The notes under the pieces: generated by a model
Told to the model about the DNA's origin: nothing
The model's database searches: none
The model's input: the letters and a program-made list of their open reading frames with translations, nothing else
Origin: Clostridium sp.
GTDB lineage: Bacteria; Bacillota; Clostridia; Clostridiales; Clostridiaceae
DNA length: 64,000 nt
Direction of reading: 5' to 3'
NCBI RefSeq assembly: GCF_022482905.1
Contig: NZ_JAKVOI010000001.1
Span: forward strand, 620,001 to 684,000
Program-made: the position numbers and the translations under genes
Part shown: in pieces, positions 17,896-27,341 of the stretch
Layout of the letters: every line of letters starts with the position of its first letter
Position numbering within the stretch: position 1 is the first letter of the stretch

Positions 17896-19128
17896 ATGGA
17901 GAAATATTATAGGAAAGCTGCTTTGCTTGGAATTTTGATGAGTATACTGTGGTTGCTTTTGGTAAATACGCAGCCATTTTCAGATTTTGCCTATTACGAT
18001 GGACTGGCCAGACAGATAGCTAACGGAGGGCTTTGGGGAGACACCTACACTTCTGTTGGGTATCCCATTGTGCTGGGGTTTGTATATAGAATTTTTGGCA
18101 GCAGTCTGACTGCAGCAAAAATTTTTAATTTAATGCTTACATTCGTAAACTATGTACTTTTTTATAAAATATTAAAAAAGGCAGATTTGAGTGAAAAGAA
18201 ACGTAGATTTATATATGGTCTATTTGTTGTTTTTCCCAGCAATATATTTTACAATAGTATTCTGGCTGGGGAAATACTATTTACTACAATATTGTTTTTA
18301 ATAACGTATTTGTATTTCTATGATGTTAAATATAAATATATACTGATTGGGATACTGACGGCTACAGGGGCCATGATAAAACCATTTTTCCTGGGGGTTT
18401 TCCTTCTGTTTTTTATAGTGGAACTGTCCTTGAAAATAAAGTTTTTGACGGTATTGAAACATTCACTTATCATATTTATGATAAGTGCCATAGCCCTATC
18501 TCCGTGGTTGTATAGGAATACCAGACTTATGGGGCAGTTAACTTTTATATCCAACAACGGAGGAATAGTACTTTATATAAACAATAATTCCCAGAACAGA
18601 TATGGCATGTGGATGGATGCCGGAAATGTGGACAATTCTATTGTTAAAAAGACTGAGTATATAAGTGCCAATGCTACACAAAAAAACAAAATGCTCTCCA
18701 GGGCAGCCTGGAAATGGATAAAAGCACATCCTGCAGAATTCATTCAGCTTGGGTTCAAAAGGCTGTTTATTACCTACATTGGTTTCAGTGAAATAGGCTA
18801 TAGTTTCAACGGCTCAAACATAAATCCAATTTTAAAATTTATATTTATATTTTATGCTTATGCTGTAAGATATATGATATTTATTCCAGCTCTGATTATG
18901 CTTCTTGTATATAGTATAAAGACAATTAAGAGATTTTCAAGCAAAAAATCTGTAGATTGCTATTTGATATACAATCTTATTTGTTTCTACATGTTTGCCC
19001 TTGTGTATTTTATTTCTGAAGGTCAGCCCCGATATTCGTTTCCCTGTACCTTTGTCATGATTTACTTTTTCTCATGTTTTTTGGATAAAATTTATTCTAT
19101 AAAATTCGCAGGAAAGATCAGACGTTGA
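17896..19128 (+). CDS. Membrane glycosyltransferase, family 39 / ArnT-PMT type
   Basis: 410 residues with about ten to twelve hydrophobic segments. The first extracytoplasmic loop holds the acidic motif FSDFAYYDGLARQIANGG and GYPIVLGFVYRIFGSS, typical of GT-C glycosyltransferases that take sugars from polyprenyl phosphate donors and modify wall polymers, lipid A-like targets or proteins. AGAGGAGG precedes the ATG at 17896. The gene heads a cluster with a two-component system and an M50 protease, which suggests regulated cell-envelope modification. Donor and acceptor are unknown. Confidence 0.8.
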   Translation: MEKYYRKAALLGILMSILWLLLVNTQPFSDFAYYDGLARQIANGGLWGDTYTSVGYPIVLGFVYRIFGSSLTAAKIFNLMLTFVNYVLFYKILKKADLSEKKRRFIYGLFVVFPSNIFYNSILAGEILFTTILFLITYLYFYDVKYKYILIGILTATGAMIKPFFLGVFLLFFIVELSLKIKFLTVLKHSLIIFMISAIALSPWLYRNTRLMGQLTFISNNGGIVLYINNNSQNRYGMWMDAGNVDNSIVKKTEYISANATQKNKMLSRAAWKWIKAHPAEFIQLGFKRLFITYIGFSEIGYSFNGSNINPILKFIFIFYAYAVRYMIFIPALIMLLVYSIKTIKRFSSKKSVDCYLIYNLICFYMFALVYFISEGQPRYSFPCTFVMIYFFSCFLDKIYSIKFAGKIRR

Positions 19129-19186
19129 AAAATGTTATAATTAAGTTGAAGTTCAAACTTTGGACTGCAGAGAGGTGAATATTGGA

Positions 19187-19882
19187 ATGAGGGGACACAC
19201 TGTATTGGTAGTAGATGATGACAAGGATATTCTGGATATAATAAAAATTTATCTCCAGAATGACAGGTTTGAGGTGATTACTGCTTGCGACGGAGGGGCA
19301 GCAATAGAAAAATTGAAAGAGCAGGATGTGGATTTGATAATATTGGATATAATGATGCCTGGCCAAGATGGTCTGCATACCTGCCTTGAAATTAGAAAAG
19401 AGAAAAAGATACCCATAATAATGCTTTCTGCAAAAGATGATCCAAGCAGTAAAATATTAGGTCTTGATATTGGGGCTGATGACTATATGACCAAGCCTTT
19501 CAACCCACTGGAGCTGGTGGCCAGGGTAAGATCCCAAATCAGAAGATATTCGGAATTCAATGGGGAAAGTACTCAGAACAAAAGTAAAATTATTATAGAC
19601 GATCTACTTATAGATAATGAATCCCATCAGGTATATGTAGGAGGAAATCCAGTGGAACTTACTCCCATTGAATTTTCTATTTTGAAGGTGCTTGCAGAGA
19701 ACAGGGGAAGGGTACTCAGTACAGAGATCATATATGAAAATGTATGGAATGAACCTTTTTACAATTCCAAGAATACTGTGGCAGTTCATATAAGAAACAT
19801 AAGAGGAAAAATAGAGATAAATCCGGAAAAGCCAGAATACATAAAAGTGGTCTGGGGAGTAGGCTATAGAATTGATAAATAG
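19187..19882 (+). CDS. OmpR/VanR-family response regulator
   Basis: 231 residues. The receiver domain has VVDDDKDILD (acidic pocket), phospho-acceptor Asp in LIILDIMMPGQDG and Lys in DYMTKPFNPLELVARV. The C-terminal winged helix has VELTPIEFSILKVLAENRGR and NTVAVHIRNIRGKIE. GAGGTG sits 9 bases before the ATG at 19187. Its stop lies inside the start of the histidine kinase gene (11-base overlap), so the two are coupled. The likely target is the promoter at 17805-17861. Confidence 0.92.
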   Translation: MRGHTVLVVDDDKDILDIIKIYLQNDRFEVITACDGGAAIEKLKEQDVDLIILDIMMPGQDGLHTCLEIRKEKKIPIIMLSAKDDPSSKILGLDIGADDYMTKPFNPLELVARVRSQIRRYSEFNGESTQNKSKIIIDDLLIDNESHQVYVGGNPVELTPIEFSILKVLAENRGRVLSTEIIYENVWNEPFYNSKNTVAVHIRNIRGKIEINPEKPEYIKVVWGVGYRIDK

Positions 19883-21251
19883 AGTTAAAACATTTTTTCT
19901 AAAAAGCATATCCAGGCAACTTCTTATTATCAATATATTTAGTTTCATGGTGCTGGTAATTGGAATAGTTGTTTCTGTCCAGATCATAATTTCTGATAAA
20001 AATAACACCCAAAATTTTGTCAATGCGTCAAATGATGCTTATGTACAGGTTGTAAGATATGTTAAGTCCACTGATCTTCAAAATAATTGCTATATAGATA
20101 ATCTGGCAAAATTGAATAATGTGAATATAGCAGTTGCCGACATGAAGGGCAATGTAGTTCTTAAATCAAATGCAGTAAAAGACAGATATATGGATTTGAA
20201 TTCTATAAGAGAGTGTATGGTGAAAGATCACACTGGGAAAACAGTATATGAATTATATGATTTGAATATATCAGGAAACAAGTATGCACTTGTTACATGG
20301 AAAGTTTCAGGATCTTACTATGAAATATTCAAACATGTATTTATAATAGCATTCCCAATTGTAATTTCACTGGGAATAGTTTATCTCTGGTCCTATAAAA
20401 AAGTCAGGTATATAAAATATATTTGCAGGGGTATAGTAAAAATTTCCCGGGAAAATTTCAAGTGTAAGCTTGAGGAAAAGGGCGATGACGAACTGGTAGT
20501 TCTGGCAGAGGAAATAAATAGGATGTCCTTTAATTTGAAAAATATGCTGAATCGTGAAAAATCTCTTCAAAGGTTTAAAAATAAATTGATAACGAATATG
20601 TCCCATGATTTGAGGACTCCGCTTACAGCTTTAATTGGATATCTGTATTTGTTAAACGACGAAAACACTTCCGTAAAAGATAGAGAAATCTACAGTAAAA
20701 AATCTCTGGAAAGGGCAGAAAAGCTCAAGCTGTTGATAGACAATCTGTTTCAGTATTCAAAGCTGGAAAGCGGTGAAGTAGAACCTGAGCTTTGTAATGT
20801 GAACATAGTTGAAATTATGGAACAGATTATAGGGGAGATGTCAATTCTAGCGGAGAAATCGGGAATTGAATTTGTAAAAAAATATGATATACCGAATCTG
20901 AAATTGAATGTTGATCCCTATCTTATTAGCAGGGCTTTTCAAAATATATTGTCCAATGCTGTAAAATACAGTGTAAAAAACAGCAGTGTATACGTTGATA
21001 TAACTTCAGATAAAGAAAACACAGCGGTGAGCTTTCAAAGCAAGCCCATTCAGAATTTGTCAGATGAGCAAATTGGAAAGATATTTGAAAGGTTTTATAT
21101 GGGGGACAAGTCAAGAAATTCACATGAAAATAATTCAGGATTGGGACTCGCCATAGTCAAGAATATTGTGAAGCTGCATAAGGGACAAGTATGGGCGGAA
21201 AACAAAAACAATACCTTTATAATATATATCAAATTAAGAAATAATATATAA
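19872..21251 (+). CDS. Sensor histidine kinase
   Basis: 459 residues. TM1 is at about residues 15-37, followed by an extracytoplasmic sensor region of about 120 residues, TM2 near 158-178 and a HAMP-like linker. The dimerisation box is NMSHDLRTPLTALIGYL (phospho-His), and the HATPase domain has NILSNAVKYS (N box) and NNSGLGLAIVKNIVKLH (G box). TTG start, overlapping the response regulator. Partner of the regulator at 19187; it resembles VanS-type kinases, but the signal is unknown. An M50 protease gene follows after 21 bases. Confidence 0.9.
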   Translation: MINRVKTFFLKSISRQLLIINIFSFMVLVIGIVVSVQIIISDKNNTQNFVNASNDAYVQVVRYVKSTDLQNNCYIDNLAKLNNVNIAVADMKGNVVLKSNAVKDRYMDLNSIRECMVKDHTGKTVYELYDLNISGNKYALVTWKVSGSYYEIFKHVFIIAFPIVISLGIVYLWSYKKVRYIKYICRGIVKISRENFKCKLEEKGDDELVVLAEEINRMSFNLKNMLNREKSLQRFKNKLITNMSHDLRTPLTALIGYLYLLNDENTSVKDREIYSKKSLERAEKLKLLIDNLFQYSKLESGEVEPELCNVNIVEIMEQIIGEMSILAEKSGIEFVKKYDIPNLKLNVDPYLISRAFQNILSNAVKYSVKNSSVYVDITSDKENTAVSFQSKPIQNLSDEQIGKIFERFYMGDKSRNSHENNSGLGLAIVKNIVKLHKGQVWAENKNNTFIIYIKLRNNI

Positions 21252-21272
21252 AATAACAGGGAGGATTATAAT

Positions 21273-22007
21273 GTGAAAGATGATGTGGATTTAATAAAAA
21301 AGCCGAGTATCGGGAAAATAGTATTTAATGTATTCATAGTTTCTCTAACAATATCAGTGCTGGGACTTGTCTTTAACTTTTACTATGCATTTGGATATTT
21401 GCTTATTTTAATCATTCATGAAGCAGGGCATTATGTTTCCGCAAGATTTTTAAATTTAAAAGTTGTTTTTGAAGGGTTTACGCCTTTTGGTGCATATATT
21501 GTTACTGAAAGTATTGAAAACTGCAGGGAAAATGCAATTGTTGCAATAGGAGGACCGTTGTTTGGAGGCATACTTGGATTTATTTACTATGCAATTTATT
21601 ATTTTACCGGAGATACTACATCTTTGGTGCTGGGTTCTACTGCAATAATACTGAACTTGATGAATTTAATTCCTGTAAAACCTCTTGACGGCGGACATAT
21701 AGCCGAGGCAATATCTCCAATTATATGTTATATAGGTCTTCCACTTATAGTGTATTTACTTATATCTATAAAGGGTTTGAAAGGCAAAATTTTATTGTTT
21801 TTTATTCTTGGAATAGGAGTTTATGAAACATATAATTTTACTAAAAAATATAAAAATAGTTCCTATTTCAAGCTGGATAAAAACAGCAGAATAAAATTCA
21901 TAGTAATTTATGGTATAATGCTAGTGCTATTGGCAGTTAGCGGTATATATCTTTATACATTATTTGATTTTAATGAATTGTTTCAAAGCATTCTTCGATA
22001 TAAATAA
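21273..22007 (+). CDS. M50 family membrane metalloprotease (site-2 type)
   Basis: 244 residues, mostly membrane segments. The zinc motif HEAGH (LIIHEAGHYVSARF, residues about 48-62) and the second conserved motif NLIPVKPLDGGHIAEA mark an S2P/SpoIVFB-like intramembrane protease. GTG start, with GGGAGG upstream. Last gene of the GT39-regulator-kinase-protease cluster; it might process an anti-sigma factor or a surface protein, which is inference. Confidence 0.88.
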   Translation: MKDDVDLIKKPSIGKIVFNVFIVSLTISVLGLVFNFYYAFGYLLILIIHEAGHYVSARFLNLKVVFEGFTPFGAYIVTESIENCRENAIVAIGGPLFGGILGFIYYAIYYFTGDTTSLVLGSTAIILNLMNLIPVKPLDGGHIAEAISPIICYIGLPLIVYLLISIKGLKGKILLFFILGIGVYETYNFTKKYKNSSYFKLDKNSRIKFIVIYGIMLVLLAVSGIYLYTLFDFNELFQSILRYK

Positions 22008-22031
22008 TTATTGAAGATAAATGGTTTATAG

Positions 22032-23122
22032 TTATGTGTCTAATAGATTTTTAACATCATTTTCTTTTTCAAATAACAGACATCCACCCTTATGTTCTCC
22101 AGTTAGCATTTTATTATCATTAAGTTTTTTGAATAATGGTGATTTTAAAGCCTCTTTTAGGCTGGATTCTTTCAAATTTACATCTGAATAGGGTGAGAGC
22201 GGGCATGGTTCTGTGTTACCATTGGCACTTATGTGAAAAAATCCTCTTCCAGCCGCCAGACATCCACCCATGTATTTCTCATCACCAGGAAATGATAAAA
22301 ATACCATGTTTTCAAATGCTTGTCTTAATTCTTCCAGATTTTTTCCCAGCAAGAGGCGTTCTTTGTTTGTAGGTGCAAGTTTTTCAGTGGATTTGATTAC
22401 CGGAGTATACTCTACAAATATCAGTATTTTTGTTCCTTTATTATAAAGCTCCTGCACAAATCCTTTGTTTGTGACAGTTGTTATATTTTCGGTTGTTACA
22501 GTTATAGAACATCCAAAAAAATTCTTTTTTTATTTAAATTATCCACTGCAGCCATTATTGAATTATAGGTATTTTTCCCACGCCTGGAGTCAGTTTGACA
22601 CTCATTGCCTTCAATACTTATCATTGGCACCAGATTTCTATTTTTATCAAATAAATTCATATAATCTTCATCAAGCATGGTTCCATTTGTGAAAATCGGA
22701 AAAACTATTTCTTTAACAGAAGAAGCTTTTTCAATAATACTTCTTCTCATTAAGGGTTCTCCACCTAAAAGCAATATAAATGAGATCCCAAGTTCCTTTG
22801 CTTCATTGAATATATTTTCCCATCTTTCTTCTGATATTTCGCTACTCTTTAAATTATCTCCGCAGGAGTTATTGGCCCGTGCATAACATCCCTTGCAGTA
22901 TAAATTGCAGTTTGAGCAAATACTTGCCATTAAAAATGGAGGAATATGTTGTCCTTCACTTTCAAGAATATTTCTTCTATTCTTTGCAGCTGTTACCGAT
23001 AGCATATACTTTATTAAAAATTTAGTTTCTTTTGGATTTTTTACAGATGATTTCAAAACGTTCTTTATTATAATTTCAATACCATTGCTCATATATTCAG
23101 ATAAATTAAATGCTTTTTCCAT
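22032..23122 (-). pseudogene. Radical SAM enzyme gene with a homopolymer frameshift
   Basis: Two frames together make one protein of about 360 residues. The N-terminal part (23122 to 22502) has the [4Fe-4S]/SAM motif CNLYCKGC inside CSNCNLYCKGCYARANN, then LGGEPL. The C-terminal part (22457 to 22032) has VEYTPVIKS and a Cys-containing tail (GGCLAAGRG, CPLSPYSDV, GGCLLFEKE) that could bind a second cluster. Frame is lost between NLNKK and the expected GCSITVTTENITTVTNKGF, where seven A (22515-22521) and seven T (22525-22531) lie a few bases apart. A one-base change in either run would restore the gene. It could be a real mutation, slippage variation or a sequencing error. GGAGG precedes the ATG. 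The TetR gene upstream overlaps by 17 bases. Confidence 0.8.
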
Positions 23123-23705
23123 TATTAACCTCCAAAGCTTCTGATTCGATCAATAGATTCAATTCCATATCGATGAGTTCATCTCTTTCTTTTTTGTTCA
23201 TAATGTCAATTTTACTGAAAGATTTAAATTCATCTGCTCTATAAAATACCAGTTGCATAAATGAAATCAATTGATATGAAATAATTCTGCACTTTTTCTC
23301 ACTTTTGTTTTCTTTAAAACAACTTTTGACCAAGGGAAGTATTTCCAGAGCTTGAATAAATTTTTCCTTTAACAAAATATAGGGAAGTATCTGTTTTGTA
23401 TATTTTTCATAATTGACAATCATATCACTAATACTAATCAAGAAATTTCTAAGCTTATCTTTTGGTGAACTGCTGCTGTTTGTCATATTTTGAAAATATA
23501 TATCTGCGGTGTCGCCTATTAATTTATTTACTGAAATATTTACCAGTTCATCTTTGGAATTAAAGTAGTAATTTATTGTTGATAAATTCACGTTGGCTCT
23601 TTTTGTTATTTTTCTTGAGGTTATTTCTGAAATATCATCACATTCCTGCAATAATTCTATTACAGTTTTTATCAATAGAGCCTTTGTATTATTTAATTGC
23701 TTCAA
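23106..23705 (-). CDS. TetR family transcriptional regulator
   Basis: 199 residues. The N-terminal helix-turn-helix reads SEITSRKITKRANVNLSTIN and YYFNSKDELV. The C-terminal half is divergent. TTG start with GAGGT 7 bases before it. The downstream radical SAM gene starts inside its last codons, so the pair is one operon. A perfect 14-bp palindrome lies just upstream (23721-23734), suggesting autorepression. Confidence 0.88.
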   Translation of the reverse strand: MKQLNNTKALLIKTVIELLQECDDISEITSRKITKRANVNLSTINYYFNSKDELVNISVNKLIGDTADIYFQNMTNSSSSPKDKLRNFLISISDMIVNYEKYTKQILPYILLKEKFIQALEILPLVKSCFKENKSEKKCRIISYQLISFMQLVFYRADEFKSFSKIDIMNKKERDELIDMELNLLIESEALEVNNGKSI

Positions 23706-23720
23706 TTTAATACCTCGCTT

Positions 23721-23745
23721 TCAAACATGTTTGATACATGTTTTA
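23721..23745. promoter_or_regulatory. TetR operator candidate
   Basis: TCAAACATGTTTGA (23721-23734) is a perfect palindrome, and the half-site ACATGTTT recurs right after it. It lies 16 bases upstream of the TetR start codon, where an autoregulatory operator is expected. Confidence 0.6.
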
Positions 23746-24059
23746 TTGTAACTTAATTGTAATGATATATCAATATGTCATTTGAATGATTAAGAAAAAA
23801 GTAATTTAAGATTTGGTATTTTTGTAACAGGGTTTATAGTTTTAATAGAAATATATATTAAGAAAACCTTTTATATTTAATTTTAAAGCTTTAATTATGA
23901 TCAGTTTGTTATTTTATCTAGCTTATTTACAGACAAATTAGTCTTTATTATGTGATAAATAATTCGTTTAACCTTACAAAATAAAGATACATAATTAGCC
24001 TGTTATACCATTGAAAATTATGTTGAAAACGATAGAATAATAAATGGGAGGTAAAAATA
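23746..24059. other. Divergent intergenic region before the aldolase gene
   Basis: AT-rich and without a gene. It holds the promoters of the TetR gene (minus) and the KDPG aldolase (plus). TGAAAACGATAGAA near 24024-24037 partly matches a catabolite-response element but lacks the final CA. GGGAGG directly before 24060 is the aldolase ribosome site. Confidence 0.35.
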
Positions 24060-24695
24060 ATGAAAAAAATGAATATTACAAAAACAATGTACAAATCAGG
24101 TGCGCTTGCAATTGTGAGAGCCGAAACATTTGAAAGAGCGTGTGAAATTGCGGAAGGATGCATAGAAGGTGGTATTCCTGTAATGGAAATGAGTTTTACA
24201 CTAAATAATGCAGGTGACATCATCAATGGCCTAGTAAAAAAATATGGTGATAGTCTATGTGTAGGATCAGGTACAGTTTTAGATTCTGAAACTGCTAGAT
24301 ATGCTATATTAAAAGGAGCTGAATTTATTATTGCACCAAACTATTGCCTAGAAGTTGCAAAAGTATGTAATAGATATCAGGTTCCGTATGCCCCTGGGTG
24401 TACTTCTATTTCAGCTGCTGTTGACGCATTAAGTGCTGGGGCTGCATTTATAAAGGCGTTTCCTATTTCTGATTTTTATGGGCCAAAACTAGTTAAGGTA
24501 TTTAAAACTCCAATTCCAGATATGCCTATATTAGCTAGTGGTGGAATAAATTTAAATAATTTATCTAAATGGTTGGAAAATGATGTTGATATTTGTGGTT
24601 TTGGTGGTTTATTAACTAAAGGTAGTTCTAGTATGATTGCAGAAAATGCAGCTAAAATTCGAAAAATCATTGATGATTATCGTAATAAGAAATAA
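24060..24695 (+). CDS. eda: KDPG/KHG aldolase
   Basis: 211 residues, the normal size for 2-keto-3-deoxy-6-phosphogluconate (and 4-hydroxy-2-oxoglutarate) aldolase, a class I Schiff-base enzyme that splits KDPG into pyruvate and glyceraldehyde 3-phosphate. Visible: EGGIPVMEMSFTLNNA (Glu of the active site), GSGTVLD, IIAPNYCLEVAKVC, and the Schiff-base Lys in FIKAFPISDFYGP. It lies 500 bases upstream of the PTS operon on the same strand and shares its AT-rich composition, so it likely serves the same sugar-acid pathway. 6-phospho-2-keto-3-deoxygalactonate is an alternative substrate. Confidence 0.9.
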   Translation: MKKMNITKTMYKSGALAIVRAETFERACEIAEGCIEGGIPVMEMSFTLNNAGDIINGLVKKYGDSLCVGSGTVLDSETARYAILKGAEFIIAPNYCLEVAKVCNRYQVPYAPGCTSISAAVDALSAGAAFIKAFPISDFYGPKLVKVFKTPIPDMPILASGGINLNNLSKWLENDVDICGFGGLLTKGSSSMIAENAAKIRKIIDDYRNKK

Positions 24696-25194
24696 ATAAC
24701 AATATTTTATGGATTTTAGATTTGTTAAGAGAATAGTGATAGAGGTATGCCTAAGTTTTATTATATTTATATGCAGAATAATACTCTATTAATTGGATGA
24801 GTTAGTTAATGTGAATTATTTACTAGTTTGAATGAAAACTTATACTAACATCATTAATTTGGGGACGTTAGGCTGCTGTATTAGAGTAATCCTCAAGGTA
24901 CATTTTACAGTGGATTTTTATGAAATAAAATAGATATTCCATTTCTATATGTGATCTTATAACCTTATTTGTGACACGGGTATTAGTAATTTATGTAGCT
25001 ATTTTCCAATGGGAATACATCAATATTTACTAGCATGGTTTTCCATTAGGCAAAGATAGAAAACTAAGTTAGATAAGATTAGTATACCCTACTGGGTAGA
25101 AAATCTTAAAATAGATGAGTTGTAATGTTTGTTAGAAGTCAAGATAGTTTTCTATTGAATGTTATGACTGAATTATACAAGGAGGAATAATAAA
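24696..25194 (+). promoter_or_regulatory. 500-bp leader of the PTS operon with structured RNA candidate
   Basis: No gene fits here. ATAGAAAACTA (25056-25066) pairs with TAGTTTTCTAT (25145-25155). Inside lies a smaller hairpin in which AAGATT and TACCC pair with GGGTA and AATCTT (about 25077-25109). A PTS operon leader of this kind could hold a regulator site or an antiterminator, but no known riboswitch or RAT motif was recognised and no sigma-54 promoter was found. AAGGAGG before 25195 is the IIB ribosome site. Confidence 0.35.
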
Positions 25195-25677
25195 ATGAGT
25201 ATTGCTTTAACAAGAGTAGACTTTAGATTAATTCATGGACAAGTAATAACTAGATGGCTCAAGCAGTGTGAAATTAATGAAATCGTTACAATAGATACTA
25301 CATTAAGTAAAGATGAATTCATGCAAGAAGTATTCAAGATGGCTGCACCTAAAGGAGTGAAGATCCGAATTTTATCTGTGGAAGAAGCTGTGAAAGCTCA
25401 ACAAAATAATGACTTCGAAAATAACAAGGTATTGATCTTGTTTAAGAATGTCCAAGAGTTAGATAGTGCTGTAAAAACTGGTTTAAAGCTTAAAGAAGTT
25501 CAAATTGGAGGATTAGGTGGAGGACCAGGAAGAAAAGCAGTTAATAATGCAATTACATTAGATCGCAAAGATGCCGATATTTTATTGGCTCTTGAAGAGA
25601 TGGGAATTAATATTTATTTACAAACAACTCCTGATTACCCGTCCGAAACATTACAAAAAGCTGTTGCGAAGCTTTAA
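25195..25677 (+). CDS. PTS mannose/sorbose-family IIB component
   Basis: 160 residues. The IIB active-site His is in LTRVDFRLIHGQVITRWLK (about residue 15); it takes phosphate from IIA and passes it to the incoming sugar. Later landmarks are DEFMQEVFKMAAPKGVKIRI and GGLGGGPGRKAVN. First gene of an operon IIB-IIC-IID-dehydrogenase-SIS-IIA-DapA with small gaps. Cytoplasmic. Sugar specificity cannot be read from IIB; the neighbouring aldolases point to a sugar acid or amino sugar acid. Confidence 0.92.
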   Translation: MSIALTRVDFRLIHGQVITRWLKQCEINEIVTIDTTLSKDEFMQEVFKMAAPKGVKIRILSVEEAVKAQQNNDFENNKVLILFKNVQELDSAVKTGLKLKEVQIGGLGGGPGRKAVNNAITLDRKDADILLALEEMGINIYLQTTPDYPSETLQKAVAKL

Positions 25678-25697
25678 TTAAATGAGGGGGATAAGAA

Positions 25698-26444
25698 ATG
25701 ATTATAAAAGCTGCGTTAGTCGGTTTGATTTATTGGCTTGCTATGGGTAGAGCACAATATTATTTTTCATACGCATTTCGTAATCCGGTTGTATTAGGTG
25801 TTTTTATTGGATTAGTTTTTGGAGATGTAAAGACAGGCCTAGTATATGGAGCAACAATTCAATTGATGTATATGGGTACTATTGCGGCTGGAGGTAATAT
25901 TCCTAATGATCCAGGCTTGGCCGCTTGTATTGCTATTCCTGCTGCTATTGTTAACCAGCTTACTCCAACGGCTGCAGTGGCAATTGCTGTTCCTGTTGGT
26001 ATATTAGGTGTTCTAATAAACAATGTTCGTCGTACAATAAATTCTTTTTACAACACAAAAGCAGATTCATTTGTAGAAAAAGGGGAATATGATAAATTAT
26101 CTACGTTTTCGTTTTTATTACCTTGGCTTACAAATGGCGTGTTATATATCACTCCAGTATTTATTGCCACTTTATTTGGGCCAAATGTAATAAAAGTCTT
26201 TCTTAAAGTTATTCCAAAGTGGGTTATGAATGGGCTTGGAAATGCTGGAGGAATGTTACCAGCATTAGGATTTGCTTTAACACTAGTAGTTATGGGTAAA
26301 AAACAATATATTCCATTCTTTGTTTTAGGCTTTTTCCTGCATGCTATTTTAGGATTTTCAATGTTAACTGGTGCAGCTATTGCTCTCAGTATGGCCATGA
26401 TAGTTTCATTATTTAAACAAAATGAGGAAGGAGAATCGGCATGA
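25698..26444 (+). CDS. PTS mannose/sorbose-family IIC permease
   Basis: 248 residues with about seven hydrophobic segments. The family signature GATIQLMYMGTIAAGGNIPN, with DPGLAACIAIP after it, forms part of the sugar channel. With IID it makes the membrane translocator. Its stop overlaps the IID start by 4 bases. GGGGG-containing ribosome site 10 bases before the ATG. Confidence 0.92.
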   Translation: MIIKAALVGLIYWLAMGRAQYYFSYAFRNPVVLGVFIGLVFGDVKTGLVYGATIQLMYMGTIAAGGNIPNDPGLAACIAIPAAIVNQLTPTAAVAIAVPVGILGVLINNVRRTINSFYNTKADSFVEKGEYDKLSTFSFLLPWLTNGVLYITPVFIATLFGPNVIKVFLKVIPKWVMNGLGNAGGMLPALGFALTLVVMGKKQYIPFFVLGFFLHAILGFSMLTGAAIALSMAMIVSLFKQNEEGESA

Positions 26445-27280
26445 GTGAGATATATGAAAAAAAGAATAATATTATTACCAGGATGGATTTAATGAAAGCT
26501 TGGTTGAAATGGATTACAGCAGTTGAAGTTCCTAATAGTTTTGATAGGATGCAAGCTTTAGCTTTTGGATTTTCATTGAATAAAATACTAAGAAAAGTTT
26601 ATAAGGATGATCCAGAAGAATTAAAAGAAGCAATGAAGCGTCATACGTCAATGTTTAATACTAATTGTGATTGGGGAAGTCTTATTCATGGTATTGTAAT
26701 TTCACTTGAGGAAGAAAGAGCAGCAGGTAATAAGAATGTTACACCTGAAATGATTGAATCTTTGAAGATTGGACTTATGGGTCCATTAGCTGGTATTGGT
26801 GATAGTGTTGACCAGGGAATTGTAGGTACTATACCACTTGCAATTTTTGTGCCATTAGCACTTAAAGGGTCAATTATTGCTGCCTTTATGCCAGGGCTTA
26901 TTTATATGGCATGGTCATATGGATTCTCATGGTTTTTGTGGCAAAAAGGATATAAATTAGGTAAAAGTGCTGTACTGGAAATTTTACATTCTGGTAAGGT
27001 TAAGAAAGTTATTGATATTGCTAGTATTGTCGGATTATTTATGATTGGATGTTTATCATCAGCGTATGTTACATTCAAATTTACGTGGGTAATCAATGCG
27101 AGTACAGCGCAAAAAGTTGCAGTACAAAGTATTTTAGATGGTATGATGCCTAAATTATTACCTTTTACTTTAGTTATGGGTATGTATCTATATATAACTA
27201 AGATAGGCCCAAAATACTTACGTCTAATCATTTATACAATGGTTTTTGCATTAGTTTTAACGTTTATTGGAGTTATTTAA
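26441..27280 (+). CDS. PTS mannose/sorbose-family IID component
   Basis: 279 residues. HTSMFNTNCDWGSLIHGIVI and LKIGLMGPLAGIGDSVDQGI are signature blocks of IID. The C-terminal end has hydrophobic segments. It pairs with IIC in the membrane and is translationally coupled to it (ATGA overlap). Expected length for the family. Confidence 0.92.
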   Translation: MSEIYEKKNNIITRMDLMKAWLKWITAVEVPNSFDRMQALAFGFSLNKILRKVYKDDPEELKEAMKRHTSMFNTNCDWGSLIHGIVISLEEERAAGNKNVTPEMIESLKIGLMGPLAGIGDSVDQGIVGTIPLAIFVPLALKGSIIAAFMPGLIYMAWSYGFSWFLWQKGYKLGKSAVLEILHSGKVKKVIDIASIVGLFMIGCLSSAYVTFKFTWVINASTAQKVAVQSILDGMMPKLLPFTLVMGMYLYITKIGPKYLRLIIYTMVFALVLTFIGVI

Positions 27281-27341
27281 ATTAATGTTCTAAGTTATAA
27301 ACATGAGATATTACTATTATTTTGAAATGAAGGTGAAAAAT

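Noticed and set aside
24024-24037. Catabolite-response element upstream of the aldolase
   Set aside because: TGAAAACGATAGAA misses the conserved CA at the end, and such partial matches are common in AT-rich DNA.
24696-25194. Sigma-54 promoter for the mannose-family PTS operon
   Set aside because: Such operons are often sigma-54 dependent, but I found no GG/GC pair at -24/-12 spacing, and the regulator downstream is CdaR-like, not LevR-like.
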